DNA of 64,000 nucleotides from Enterovibrio sp. JCM 19048 (GTDB lineage: Bacteria; Pseudomonadota; Gammaproteobacteria; Enterobacterales; Vibrionaceae): positions 1-64,000 of the forward strand of contig BAXE01000002.1 of NCBI GenBank assembly GCA_001310415.1, written 5' to 3'. Each line of letters opens with the position of its first letter. Positions within the stretch are counted from its first letter, which is position 1. Below the pieces are notes generated by a model. The model was given only the letters and a program-made list of their open reading frames with translations, had not been told where the DNA came from and did no database searches. Positions 23,294-31,316 of this stretch are shown in pieces. The translations under genes and the position numbers were made by a program.

Positions 23294-23514
23294 ATGCAAA
23301 CAATGGCAAACAAGACGCTGATCAATCGAAAAGTGCTCTTGGAGATGATTCCTCTCTCCTCACGGACAATTTACAACTTGGAGAAGCGAGGTGAGTTCCT
23401 CGTCGAATTGCACTTACCAGCAGAAACGTCGCGTGGGACCTGTCGGAAGTAGAGCAGTGGATTGAGGAGCGTAAGTCTTCAGGAATCCAGCTACTCGGCC
23501 TGGCAACACGATAG
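23294..23514 (+). CDS. AlpA-family phage-type transcriptional regulator / excisionase
   Basis: Small winged-HTH protein (about 73 residues) of the AlpA/Xis kind, which usually activates integrase or controls excision. The ATG at 23294 follows GGAGG seven bases upstream. The reading LINRKVLLEMIPLSSRTIYNLEKRGEFPRR is typical of AlpA; it needs one C restored near 23398 (TTCCC read as TTCC), after which the frame runs through WDLSEVEQWIEER to TAG at 23514. As printed, the frame stops early, so this gene is easily missed. It lies 12 bases before repA. Confidence 0.75.
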
Positions 23515-23526
23515 GGGCCTAACAGT

Positions 23527-24380
23527 ATGGCCCTTGATCTTATGGCGGCCTTTTCGGAAACGCCGCCGCCTCTTGATTATGTTTTACCTAACATGGTTTC
23601 CGGCACTGTGGGGGCCTTGGTTTCACCAGGTGGTGCCGGAAAGTCCATGCTGGCCTTACAGCTTGCCACGCAGATCGCTGGAGGCCCGGACTTGCTGGAG
23701 GTCGGAGAATTTCCTGTTGGGCAAGTTATCTATCTTCCCGCAGAAGATCCTCCCGCTGCTATCCATCACCGATTACATGCGCTTGGGGCACATCTCACTG
23801 CCGAGCAGCGGCAAGCTGTTGCTGAAGGCTTGCTGATTGAGCCGCTAATAGGAAAGTGCCCCAATATCATGTGTCTCGATTGGTTCGATGGCATTAAGCG
23901 AGCGGCTGCGGGCCGCCGCCTGATGATCCTGGATACCTTACGTCGTTTTCACATCGAAGATGAAAACGTTAGCGGTCCAATGGCGCAAGTGATCGGACGT
24001 ATGGAGGCTATTGCCGCCGATACGGGGTGCTCTATCGTATTTTTGCACCATGCCAGTAAGAGCGCCGCCATGATTGGTGCGGGTGACCAGCAACAGGCCA
24101 GCCGTGGGTCGTCTGTTCTGGTCGATAACATTCGCTGGCAATCGTATCTGTCTGGCATGACGCAAACCGAGGCTGAGGAATGGGGTGTTGATGATAGTCA
24201 GCGTGGGTACTTCGTCCGCTATGGCGTGAGCAAGGCGAATTATGGCTCTCCTTTCGCAGAGCGTTGGTTCCGGCGTCACGAGGCGGTGTGCTGAAACCTG
24301 CCGTGCTGGAGAAACAGCGCGTAGCCAATGGCGTGTTGCCATTCAAGAAATCTAAGGGGAGGTCACGTGATGAGCTTTGA
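23527..24380 (+). CDS. repA: IncQ/RSF1010-type hexameric replicative helicase RepA
   Basis: Homologue of the RSF1010 RepA 5'-3' hexameric helicase. Long parts are nearly identical to that protein as I remember it, for example PPPLDYVLPNM, GTVGALVSPGGAGKSMLALQ, MAQVIGRMEAIAADTG and ASRGSSVLVDNIRWQSYLS. Walker A is GGAGKS. One G is missing near 24282 (GAGGGC read as GAGGC); restored, the protein continues LKPAVLEKQR to TGA at 24380, about 284 residues, and overlaps the start of repC. An AAA-type DNA repair function is much less likely given the partner gene. Confidence 0.9.
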
Positions 24381-25278
24381 TCTTACCCATGTTCGACATG
24401 ACCCAGCCCATTGCTTGGCTCCTGGCTTGTTTCGTAGCCTGAAGCGTGGAGAGCGGAAACGGCTTAAGCTGGACGTAACCTATACCCATGGCGAGGATTC
24501 TATCCGTTTCTGGGGGCCGGAGCCTCTAGGCGTTGATGATCTTCGTATCCTACAAGGGCTTGTGGCTATGGCCGCAATTTCTGGTGATGGGGGGCGAGGG
24601 ATTGTGCTGCGAAACGAAACAGATTCAGAAGTTGGGCAGCAATTGCGTCTCTTGCTAGACCTGAAGTGGGACGCGGTTGAGAAGGATGCAATGGTTGCCA
24701 AGGGCAGCTTCCGGCAACTGGCCCGAGAACTTGGATATGCCGACGATGGCGGCAGCCAGTTTAAAACTATCCGCGATAGCATCGAGCGCCTATGGGCAGT
24801 ATCGGTCATTGTGGAACGTAACGGGCAGCGTCAGGGGTTCCGCATTCTGTCCGATTACGTCAGCGATGACCGGGAAGGTAAGCTGTTTGTCAGCCTGAAC
24901 CCTCGATTAACAGAGGCTGTAATGGGAGAACGTCCATATACTCGCCTCGACATGACTGAGGTTCGGGCGCTACAAACCGATCCCGCTCGATTAATACATC
25001 AGCGATTATCGGGCTGGATTGATGCTGGTAAATCTGGACGCGTAGAACTGGATACCCTTTGCAACTACGTCTGGCCGGACGAAACGAAGAACCCCAACAC
25101 CTTGAAAAAGCGCCGCCAAACGGCCCGGAAAGCGTTGACTGAACTTATTTCAGTGGGCTGGACTGTACATGAATACGCCAAGGGGAAATGGGAGTTTAGG
25201 CGGCCAGGGATCAACCATGCCAACCCCCGGCGTGACAGCACCCAGCCCCGGCATAATAGTACCCGTCCCCCGGCATAA
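24370..25278 (+). CDS. repC: IncQ-type replication initiator RepC
   Basis: Initiator that binds the oriV iterons in IncQ plasmids. Shared motifs with RSF1010 RepC include HVRHDPAHCLAPGLFR, LKRGERKR, GPEPLG-DDLRILQGLVAMA and KRRQ. The start ATG 24370 has AAGGGGAGG upstream and overlaps the end of repA, as in RSF1010. 302 residues, intact. The C-terminal 20 residues are encoded by the iteron-like repeats, so the origin begins inside the gene. No repB primase gene is present in the island, which is unusual for this replicon family. Confidence 0.88.
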   Translation: MSFDLTHVRHDPAHCLAPGLFRSLKRGERKRLKLDVTYTHGEDSIRFWGPEPLGVDDLRILQGLVAMAAISGDGGRGIVLRNETDSEVGQQLRLLLDLKWDAVEKDAMVAKGSFRQLARELGYADDGGSQFKTIRDSIERLWAVSVIVERNGQRQGFRILSDYVSDDREGKLFVSLNPRLTEAVMGERPYTRLDMTEVRALQTDPARLIHQRLSGWIDAGKSGRVELDTLCNYVWPDETKNPNTLKKRRQTARKALTELISVGWTVHEYAKGKWEFRRPGINHANPRRDSTQPRHNSTRPPA

Positions 25279-25309
25279 CAGTATCCCATCCCCGGCATAA
25301 CAGTATCCG
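25225..25309. repeat. oriV: Four iteron-like direct repeats at the end of repC (candidate oriV)
   Basis: A CCCCGGCATAACAGTATCC-type unit starts at 25225, 25246, 25268 and 25290, a period of 21-22 bases (two helical turns). The first copy is the most diverged (CCCCGGCGTGACAGCACC); the third and fourth match best. Location next to repC and helical phasing are what an initiator-binding iteron array should show. Confidence 0.7.
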
Positions 25310-25900
25310 CTTCAATCGCGCAAATGCTTGCAGGACAAGGCTTTCCGGCCTGTTTTGAAAATCGATCCAAGATATTCCAAAGAATATCCATCATGCGCGG
25401 CATAGCCCGCGCCTGAATGGCGCGTTCATGCCTTGCCAACTCAATCGGCCTTTGGCCGATGTATTAACGCCAAGAGGGTGGCCTATTCTGCTTCCTCGCC
25501 AAGGGTTAGCACCTTTCCTTGGCGTTCAGTCCGTCCGAAGGACGACCAAAGCCGCCTTATAAGCCCCAGGAGCGTCGTTCAGAGGCCAACTAGGTTTAGG
25601 GAGGGTGATGCCTGAAGCGCCTCTCTGGGCGGCTCAGAAAGCCGTATTCCATACATCAAGATGAATAGCCACTTCAGGCGGTAGTCGGCTGAAGATGCGT
25701 GTGATTTGTGGGTTGTAGTATGTAGTAGCACCATACAACATACTACAACACTACATTTCCTATCCGCACTGACGTTGTGCCGAAAAGCTGTCCGAAGTTG
25801 GGAGCTAGTGGCTCGACACGCACAGGGTGTTGATAGCGATCCTTCCTGACTGCATGACCCAATCGATATTAATCTGAAACCGTCAAAGAAAAAGCCGGCG
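25310..25900. other. Gene-free, hairpin-rich region downstream of the iterons (rest of putative oriV)
   Basis: No convincing gene. It contains several inverted repeats: ATCGGCC-TTT-GGCCGAT at 25444-25460, AACGCCAAG (25466-25474) paired with CTTGGCGTT (25518-25526), and CGTCC-GAA-GGACG near 25531-25543. IncQ origins use single-strand initiation hairpins beyond the iterons; these structures could be the counterpart here. Confidence 0.45.
25712..25749. repeat. Inverted repeat of TGTAGTA/TACTACA motifs
   Basis: GTTGTAGTATG (25712-25722) and CATACTACAAC (25739-25749) are perfect 11-base arms separated by 16 bases. Additional TGTAGTA and ACTACA copies lie inside and just after the structure. It could be a regulator or partition site, or a hairpin used in replication. 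Confidence 0.55.
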
Positions 25901-25978
25901 AGAGCGTCTAGTGGATTAGAAAACCCATGAAATACAGCGCTCTACATTCGATAAGTTGCTAGCGCTCGTACGTTTCAT

Positions 25979-25995
25979 TGACACTTGAGGGGCGC
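25979..25995 (+). repeat. Single RK2-type TrfA iteron
   Basis: The 17-mer TGACACTTGAGGGGCGC fits the IncP (RK2/RP4) oriV iteron consensus bound by TrfA. I see only one copy. The island has no trfA gene, so any binding would be by a helper plasmid's TrfA. Confidence 0.6.
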
Positions 25996-26164
25996 TATCC
26001 CTCCTGAATTGGTAAAGCTGTGTATTTCTGTGTTTGTTTGCTGTGTAAATCCCCGCGTTAGCGTAGTAATTGCCTGATATTACGTGTTTATTTCGTGCTT
26101 CTGTTCTAGCAAAAAGGTGAACAAGCGATTTTATATGGTTTGCACTAAAAAACAGATTTTCGCG

Positions 26165-26315
26165 GCAACACTTTCCTTGGCGTAAACAACGCTGAAAGGC
26201 GGGCAAGATAGGTGAAGTAGGCCCACCGACAAGTCGGCGGTTCCTATTTCACTCCCCTTTATTCGCACCGGAGGTGCTCAACGGGAATCTTGCTCTGCGA
26301 GGCTACCGGCTGCGC
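26165..26315 (-). other. oriT: RP4/IncP-like origin of transfer
   Basis: Read on the minus strand, the sequence holds a CTATCTTG/CCCG nick region (predicted nic between 26204 and 26203), matching RP4 CTATCCTG/CCCG. Next to it is an imperfect 19-base inverted repeat (26212-26230 and 26233-26252), the equivalent of the TraJ-binding site. Further matches to RP4 are GGTGCTCAACGGGAATC and TGCTCTGCGAGGCT (26273-26304), and the CCAAGGAAAGT side (about 26172-26182). In RP4, oriT lies directly before traJ; here it lies before trbJ, about 3.3 kb from traJ. Confidence 0.9.
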
Positions 26316-26416
26316 CGTAGGAGTTATTGGCTTAAATTTCTTCATGTCAACTTTTATGTCCAATTATTGAGCTTATACGTTATGCATTGAAAGGCACGAT
26401 AAAGCATTCATTGGTA

Positions 26417-27206
26417 ATGGAGATCAACGTATGCAAAAAAGTTAGTAGAAAAAATTTAGCCGCTAAAATTGTTCTGGCCGTCGTTATGACGACCTGCACT
26501 TTGCAGCCCGTCTACGCCGGTATTCCAGTAGTCGATGGCACCAACCTATCGCAGAACATCATGTCCGCGATGGAAGCTGTTGCGCAGTCCCTCAAGCAGA
26601 TTCAGGAATACCAAACCCAACTCCAGCAGTATGAAAACCAACTGCAAAACACGATGGCCCCGGCGGCCATATTTGGGACCAGGCGCAGCGCACCATCAAC
26701 GATCTGAACCAGGCGACCAATACGCTCGCCTATTACCAGAACCAGCTTGGTAGCCTCGATGCGTACCTTGGCAAGTTCCAGGACGTGGCTATTACCGCAG
26801 CTCGCCTTGTTTCTCGTCGGCGGGGTGCAGCGATGCCGAACGGGCCGCGATGGCCGAGAACCGCCGCCTGGCGTCCGAATCGCAGAAGAAGGCCAACGAC
26901 GCGCTGTTTAAGGGTCTGGAGCAGCAGCAAGACAACTTGCAGGCTGACGCCCGACAGCTCCAGCGTCTGCAATCTGCCGCCCAGGGCGCAGACGGCCAAC
27001 TGGCCGCCATTGGGTACGCCAATCAGCTCGCCAGCAACCAGGCTAACCAGCTCCTGCAAATCCGTAGCCTGCTGATTGCTCAGCAAAATGCCGTTGGCAC
27101 GCAAATGCAGGCCGACGCCGACCGCGAAGCTCAATATCAAGCGTCCCGTGAAAGGTTGTTCGATATGGGCGAGCCAACCGACCGCTCAGAAAACAGGGGG
27201 TTTTAA
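26417..27206 (+). CDS. trbJ: Conjugal transfer protein TrbJ (VirB5-like)
   Basis: Minor pilus/mating-pair component of IncP-type T4SS, exported to the periplasm. The signal peptide ends near VYAGIPVVD. The mature part reads like RP4 TrbJ: QQYENQLQNTMAPAA, WDQAQRTINDLNQ, YYQNQLGSLDAYLGKFQDVAYY. The start is uncertain; ATG 26417 is in frame, without a strong ribosome binding site. Bases are missing near 26668 (T) and 26789 (C). Restored length is about 263 residues. Its C-terminal tail, DMGEPTDRSENRGF, recurs at the end of the next protein. trbK follows after two bases. Confidence 0.88.
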
Positions 27207-27208
27207 TC

Positions 27209-27407
27209 ATGAAGAATATCACCCGAGTTTTTATCGTTAGCGCGTTTGGCCTCTTTCGTTCTGGTGGGGTGCGGTGAAGATGATGGGCCAAAGCCTGCAA
27301 CGATCAACTGTGACAACCCAAACCTGACGAAAGAGCAGAGGGAAGAAGGGAACTGTCTTTGGGATATGGGCGAACCCACGGATCGCTCCAAGAACAAGGG
27401 GTTCTAA
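27209..27407 (+). CDS. trbK: TrbK-like entry-exclusion lipoprotein
   Basis: Short lipoprotein (about 65 residues) in the trbJ-trbK-trbL position. Start ATG 27209 lies two bases after the trbJ stop. The signal peptide has lipobox LVGC, then a cysteine-containing mature part (INCDNPNLTKEQREEGNCLWD). One extra T near 27242 (or two missing bases) breaks the frame between VSA and LASFVLVGC. In RP4, TrbK blocks entry of related plasmids. The last 14 residues (DMGEPTDRSKNKGF) nearly copy the TrbJ tail. The family assignment rests on position, size and lipobox. Confidence 0.7.
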
Positions 27408-27409
27408 TC

Positions 27410-28957
27410 ATGAGCAAGATATTCATTCGACTTGTGATGCTCCTGGCAGTTTTACTGACTTCGCAAACTGCGTCAGCGGCCATTGAGCCTAATGGTGTCT
27501 TGGATGAAGTGGCCGTGCGTTTCATGACGGCCAGTGCTACTTGGGGCACGGTAATTACAAACTATGCCGCCTGGCTGTTCTGGACGCTGGGCACAATATC
27601 CCTTGTTTGGACTGGCGGGACCTTAATCCTTAAACAAGCGGATATAAGGGAGTTCTTTGCCGAGTTCGTGCGCTTCATCCTGACGTTTGGTTTCTTTCTC
27701 TGGTTGCTCAGGAACGGCCCAGACTTTGCGACGTCAATCATCGACTCATTGAGAACGATCGGTGCCCAAGCCGGTGGCCTTCCGAGAGACCTAACCCCGT
27801 CAGAGCCTATCAGTATTGCGTTCGACATTATTGTGAAAGCTGGTGAGTCATACAGCATCACAAGCCCGATAGATAACTTGTCTATCTTCTTAATCACGCT
27901 GGCAATTCTGGCATGTATGGCGGTAGTGGCGGCCAATGTGTTGTTGGCCTTGGTGACGGCTTGGATATTGATCTATGCCGGTGTATTCGTGCTGGGGTTT
28001 GGTGGTTCGCGTTGGACTTCAGATATAGCAATCAACTACTTCAAAAGCGTATTGGGCGTTGCTTTGAAGTTGATGACAATGACGTTGCTCATTGGCATTG
28101 CCATGTCGATCATGGACGGTTTCTATGCCGATCTATCCAATGATGCCCCTATGCGTGAACTGCTGGTGATCTTTGTCGTTTCACTGGTTCTCGTGATGCT
28201 CATTCACTCGGTTCCCAATGTGGTCGCTAGCTTGGTTCCTGGAGGCGGCGCGGCGGCAGGTGCTGGCAGTATCAGTGCCGGAGCGATGGCCGGAGCGGCT
28301 GTTGCCACTGGTGGTATGGCTGCCGGTGCAGCAATGGCTACCGCCGGCGGTGCGTCTGCTATTCAGGCTGCATTTGCAAAAGCAGGTGAGAACGTAGCGA
28401 ACAATGCTGACGTTATGTCGAGCCTGGGCGGAGCATTTAGCGGTGGCGGCGATTCTGATGAAGCTGGCTCATTTTCCCAAGCGTCCGGCCAATCCTCTAG
28501 CGGTGGCGAATCCTCTGGCGGCGGCTTTAAAGGCAGCGCTGTGAAAGCGGGTCGTATTGCAGCGGATACCGGTGCGAATTTGATGAAGGGAATGAGTGAT
28601 ATGGCCGGGGATCGAATTGGCCGCACTGCTGGAGCCGTTTAGCCAGCTCGATCCGAAACAGTACGAAAGATGACGGGGATGACGACGACAAGGAGGGCGA
28701 CTGACGACGCTTCCCCTGCATTTGACAACGATAGCTTAGGCGGTGGCGGCACTGGCTGGATGAATCAAACCGGCGGCTTTGATGGCCTATCCAGTGATGG
28801 CCAGGAAGAAGCCCGCCAAGCACACGCAGAGTGGCAAGAGCGCGACCCGGAGAAGCATACCTTCGACGTTGAGGACTACGTTTCGTATGCCCAGGAACGT
28901 CAGCAGGAGCGAAATAGCGAGATTGCCAGTTTTGTTAAAAAAGGCCGCATGGTCTAA
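27410..28957 (+). CDS. trbL: Conjugal transfer protein TrbL (VirB6-like)
   Basis: Polytopic inner-membrane T4SS component. A signal sequence (MSKIFIRLVMLLAVLL) is followed by a TrbL core with about six membrane segments (for example TLGTISLVWTGGTLIL, RFILTFGFFLWLL, VLLALVTAWILIYAGVFVLGFGGSRWTSD) and a Gly/Ala/Ser-rich C-terminal region. The frame breaks near 28638 and again near 28702. The ATG-started reading 28670-28957 (HAEWQERDPEKHTFDVEDYVSYAQ) is probably the C-terminus of the same protein, giving about 515 residues, near RP4 TrbL (528). If the second break is real, the protein would end at 28704. Start ATG 27410 is three bases after trbK. Confidence 0.8.
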
Positions 28958-28977
28958 CTAGATAAGGATTACTGATT

Positions 28978-29231
28978 ATGGAGTTTAACTTTCCACCTCA
29001 AAACCTTGCGGAGGTATTTGGTTTCTTCGCAGTGATGTTCATTGTGATGCTGGCCTTATATTTTTTGGGGCAATGGCTGCACAACACCGGGCACGGCCCG
29101 AAGATGAAAGCCATTGCGACAAAATGGAGGTATTCCAAAACAGGCTGGCCGGGCGTGCCTACAAGGACATGACGAGATCGGTCGATCAAATCGACAAAAT
29201 GAGACGCTGGCCGTTTGGCCGACGCAAGTAG
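28978..29231 (+). CDS. Small single-pass membrane protein, unknown function
   Basis: About 84 residues after restoring one A near 29122 (AAAAATGG read as AAAATGG). One membrane segment (GFFAVMFIVMLALYFLGQWL) is followed by a basic amphipathic tail ending MRRWPFGRRK. It follows trbL by 20 bases with a GGAT-type ribosome site and is probably in the same transcript. I do not recognise a family; an accessory of the mating apparatus is possible from context only. Confidence 0.6.
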
Positions 29232-29303
29232 TTAGAAAGCACACGGGCCGGTGATGGTGCACCGGCCCGCATTTTCACATACCACCTGTCAGAGAGGTGA
29301 CAC

Positions 29304-29531
29304 ATGACAACCACACATAATATCGAAGTTCAGCAAGCAATTCATCAGGCAGCGACCAAGCTGGCCGCCCTGGAGTTCATCGACCAGGAAACCGCCCGGC
29401 AGATTTCGCCCGTTGCGGAAGCCGTCGCCAATATGTTCACGATCCTGTACTACCAGGCTGAAACTGGTCGAGCGACGCCAGAGGACTTCCAGGAGGCGTT
29501 GGACACTATCCGCCAGGTAACAAGGAGGTAA
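29304..29531 (+). CDS. Small hypothetical protein upstream of traJ
   Basis: 75 residues, helical and acidic (HQAATKLAALEFIDQETARQI, EDFQEALDTIRQV). GAGAGG precedes the ATG at 29304. The stop is eight bases before traJ, so the two are likely coexpressed. No recognised family; perhaps a relaxosome accessory. Confidence 0.6.
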   Translation: MTTTHNIEVQQAIHQAATKLAALEFIDQETARQISPVAEAVANMFTILYYQAETGRATPEDFQEALDTIRQVTRR

Positions 29532-29539
29532 GGCAAAAG

Positions 29540-29917
29540 ATGATGAACGATAAGGCAAAACGAATAACGAGGAAGAGCAGTACGCCTATCAAGGTGTACT
29601 GCTTACCCGAAGAAAAGGAGCATATCGAGGCGCAAGCAAAGCGAGCAGGCATGAGCGCTGCGTGTTATCTGCGTGAGGTTGGCCAGGGCTACAAGATTAA
29701 GGGTGTGGTCGATTGTGAGCAGGTCCGGGAGCTGGCTCGGATCAACGGCGACCTTGGCCGCTTGGGTGGTCTGCTGAAGCTATGGCTTACCGATGACGTG
29801 CGAACTGCCCAGTTCGGCCAGTCAACAATTCTTGCTGTTCTCAGTAAGATCGAGGCGACGCAGGAGGAAATGGGTAAGGTCATGACCAAGATTGTTATGC
29901 CGAGATCTGAATTCTGA
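29540..29917 (+). CDS. traJ: Relaxosome accessory protein TraJ (RP4-like)
   Basis: DNA-binding protein that recognises the oriT inverted repeat and recruits the TraI relaxase. 125 residues, intact. The match to RP4 TraJ is strong along the whole length: PIKVYCLPEE, AGMSAACYLREVGQGYKI-GVVD, VRELARINGDLGRLGGLLKLWLTDD-RTA-FG. In RP4, traI follows and overlaps; here the next gene is a convergent vsr only 39 bases away, and no relaxase is present anywhere in the window. This suggests the protein serves to direct a helper relaxase to the island's own oriT. Confidence 0.93.
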   Translation: MMNDKAKRITRKSSTPIKVYCLPEEKEHIEAQAKRAGMSAACYLREVGQGYKIKGVVDCEQVRELARINGDLGRLGGLLKLWLTDDVRTAQFGQSTILAVLSKIEATQEEMGKVMTKIVMPRSEF

Positions 29918-29956
29918 CCCTGACTCCATATGGCCGTAGTCCGAACCTATGTTTTC

Positions 29957-30370
29957 CTATCGTATACGACTTGACCGAATGGTCTCTGCCAGGCGGTCAA
30001 GTGCATCACGTTCTCGTATCTCGCATTCCCAGATCACAAGTACTCTCCATCCTGAGGCTTCCAGCGAGTTACGATTGCGTGCGTCACGCTCCACATTACC
30101 AGTTAGCTTACGTGACCAATACTCTGTGTTGGAGCGAGGGCGAGATGCAGCGGGGCAGTTCGCGTGTTGATGCCAAAAGCAGCCATGCACGAAAACCACC
30201 GTGCGGTATTTCGGGAACACCAAATCAGGGGAGCCAGGTAGGCGTCGGTCGTGCAGGATATAACGCAATCCTGCGGTATGAAGGAAGCGCCGGACAGTCA
30301 ATTCTGGCTTTGTGTCGCGAGAGCGAACAGCTCGCATCGTGCGGCTGCGTTGCTCCGGCGTCTCCTTCAT
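29957..30370 (-). CDS. vsr: Very-short-patch repair endonuclease
   Basis: Nicks next to T:G mismatches arising from deamination of 5-methylcytosine, protecting C5-methylated sites from mutation. 137 residues, intact. Family motifs are present: RSRTMRAVRSRDTKPELTVRR at the N-terminus, the SPDLVFPKYR catalytic strand, and VHGCFWHQHANC with zinc-ligand Cys/His. It is the last gene of the methyltransferase operon; start ATG 30370 lies 13 bases after the DUF4928 stop, preceded by AAGG. Confidence 0.93.
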   Translation of the reverse strand: MKETPEQRSRTMRAVRSRDTKPELTVRRFLHTAGLRYILHDRRLPGSPDLVFPKYRTVVFVHGCFWHQHANCPAASRPRSNTEYWSRKLTGNVERDARNRNSLEASGWRVLVIWECEIRERDALDRLAETIRSSRIR

Positions 30371-30382
30371 GCTACTTGAACC

Positions 30383-31316
30383 TTATTGCTTGAATTCGAT
30401 TTTCAAGCTTGGGTCGGTTTCGAAGTTTTCGATAATTTCATTGTATCGGGTTACCACGTCCCCGACAGCAGTGCGTCTCCCTTCGGCTGCGAACTTGCCC
30501 AGCTCGTACAGGTTGAGAGCTACGAACTGCTCGACCTCGAATACGTCTATACGATCACCTAGCCAGCATTCTCAGCCAAGACTTCGGCGGCTGAAAGGCC
30601 TCGCGATGTGGTGACAATAATCGGACGGTGACCGTCGTCGATATTATCTCGACACCGACCAATAACAGCTTCACCTGGAGCGGTTGTAACGTGCAAGGCT
30701 ACATCACCGATAAAGAAATCGCCGGCGCGCCCTGATTGTGCGTCCGAAGTAGAAAAGCTGTTGTGCTCAAAGTTGCCTACTCCAAGAGCGCAATCAAGCT
30801 TGGCCCCTACCAAATGTTGTAGCACCGCTCCGGCATACTGCATACCTGGAGCGTTGCGCTGTCGTTCCTCAGCCTGAACAAGCATGTCTCGAACCAAAGT
30901 GCGCAAGCTGCGCGAGGCATCAAGCGTATCTTAAATGGCTTGGCCGAAAAGAATTCATGAACACGTTGAATCCAGAAGGCCTCAACTGCATCGAGATCGA
31001 CCTGGTTCATTTCTGTCTGTGCATTAAGGAAGGCGACATATTCGCGCATATTGTCGATACTTCCTCGACTAGTGCGACCACCTTCTGCTGCAAGTACTCG
31101 GGTAATGTCATGTCGTTTGAGAACTGCTTGTACCGCCCCTTTGCCTAGGCCAAGCACCTGGCCTCCCTTTTCGGTTAGTAGTTTATCGGGATCGAGAGGC
31201 AGCCCCATTTTGCGGGCGTGCTGAGTTACGACAAGGGCGACACAAAGTGGGCCTTTACGGGTGAACTTGCGCTCTTTGTTAAATGCTATTAACGCTTCTT
31301 TCAAATCATTATCCAT
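30383..31316 (-). CDS. DUF4928-family protein, probable restriction endonuclease
   Basis: About 311 residues after restoring single bases near 30925 and 30562 (the latter GGCC read as GGC). The N-terminus (LKEALIAFNKERKFTRKGPLCVALVVTQHARKMGLPL) and C-terminal part (RPIIVTTSRGLSAAEVLAENAGLGDRIDVFEVEQFVA) resemble DUF4928 proteins, which occur next to C5 methyltransferases and Vsr. The start codon directly follows the methyltransferase stop (TAAATG), so the two are coupled. Endonuclease activity is inferred from context; no classical nuclease motif is evident to me. Confidence 0.7.

Noticed and set aside
25433..25615. 60-residue plus-strand frame in the oriV region
   Set aside because: It covers the hairpin structures, lacks a ribosome binding site and shows no family likeness.
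25916..26206. 96-residue minus-strand frame ending in the oriT
   Set aside because: It lies where RP4 has traK, but the sequence has no likeness to TraK, and it crosses the iteron and the nick region. Treated as non-coding.
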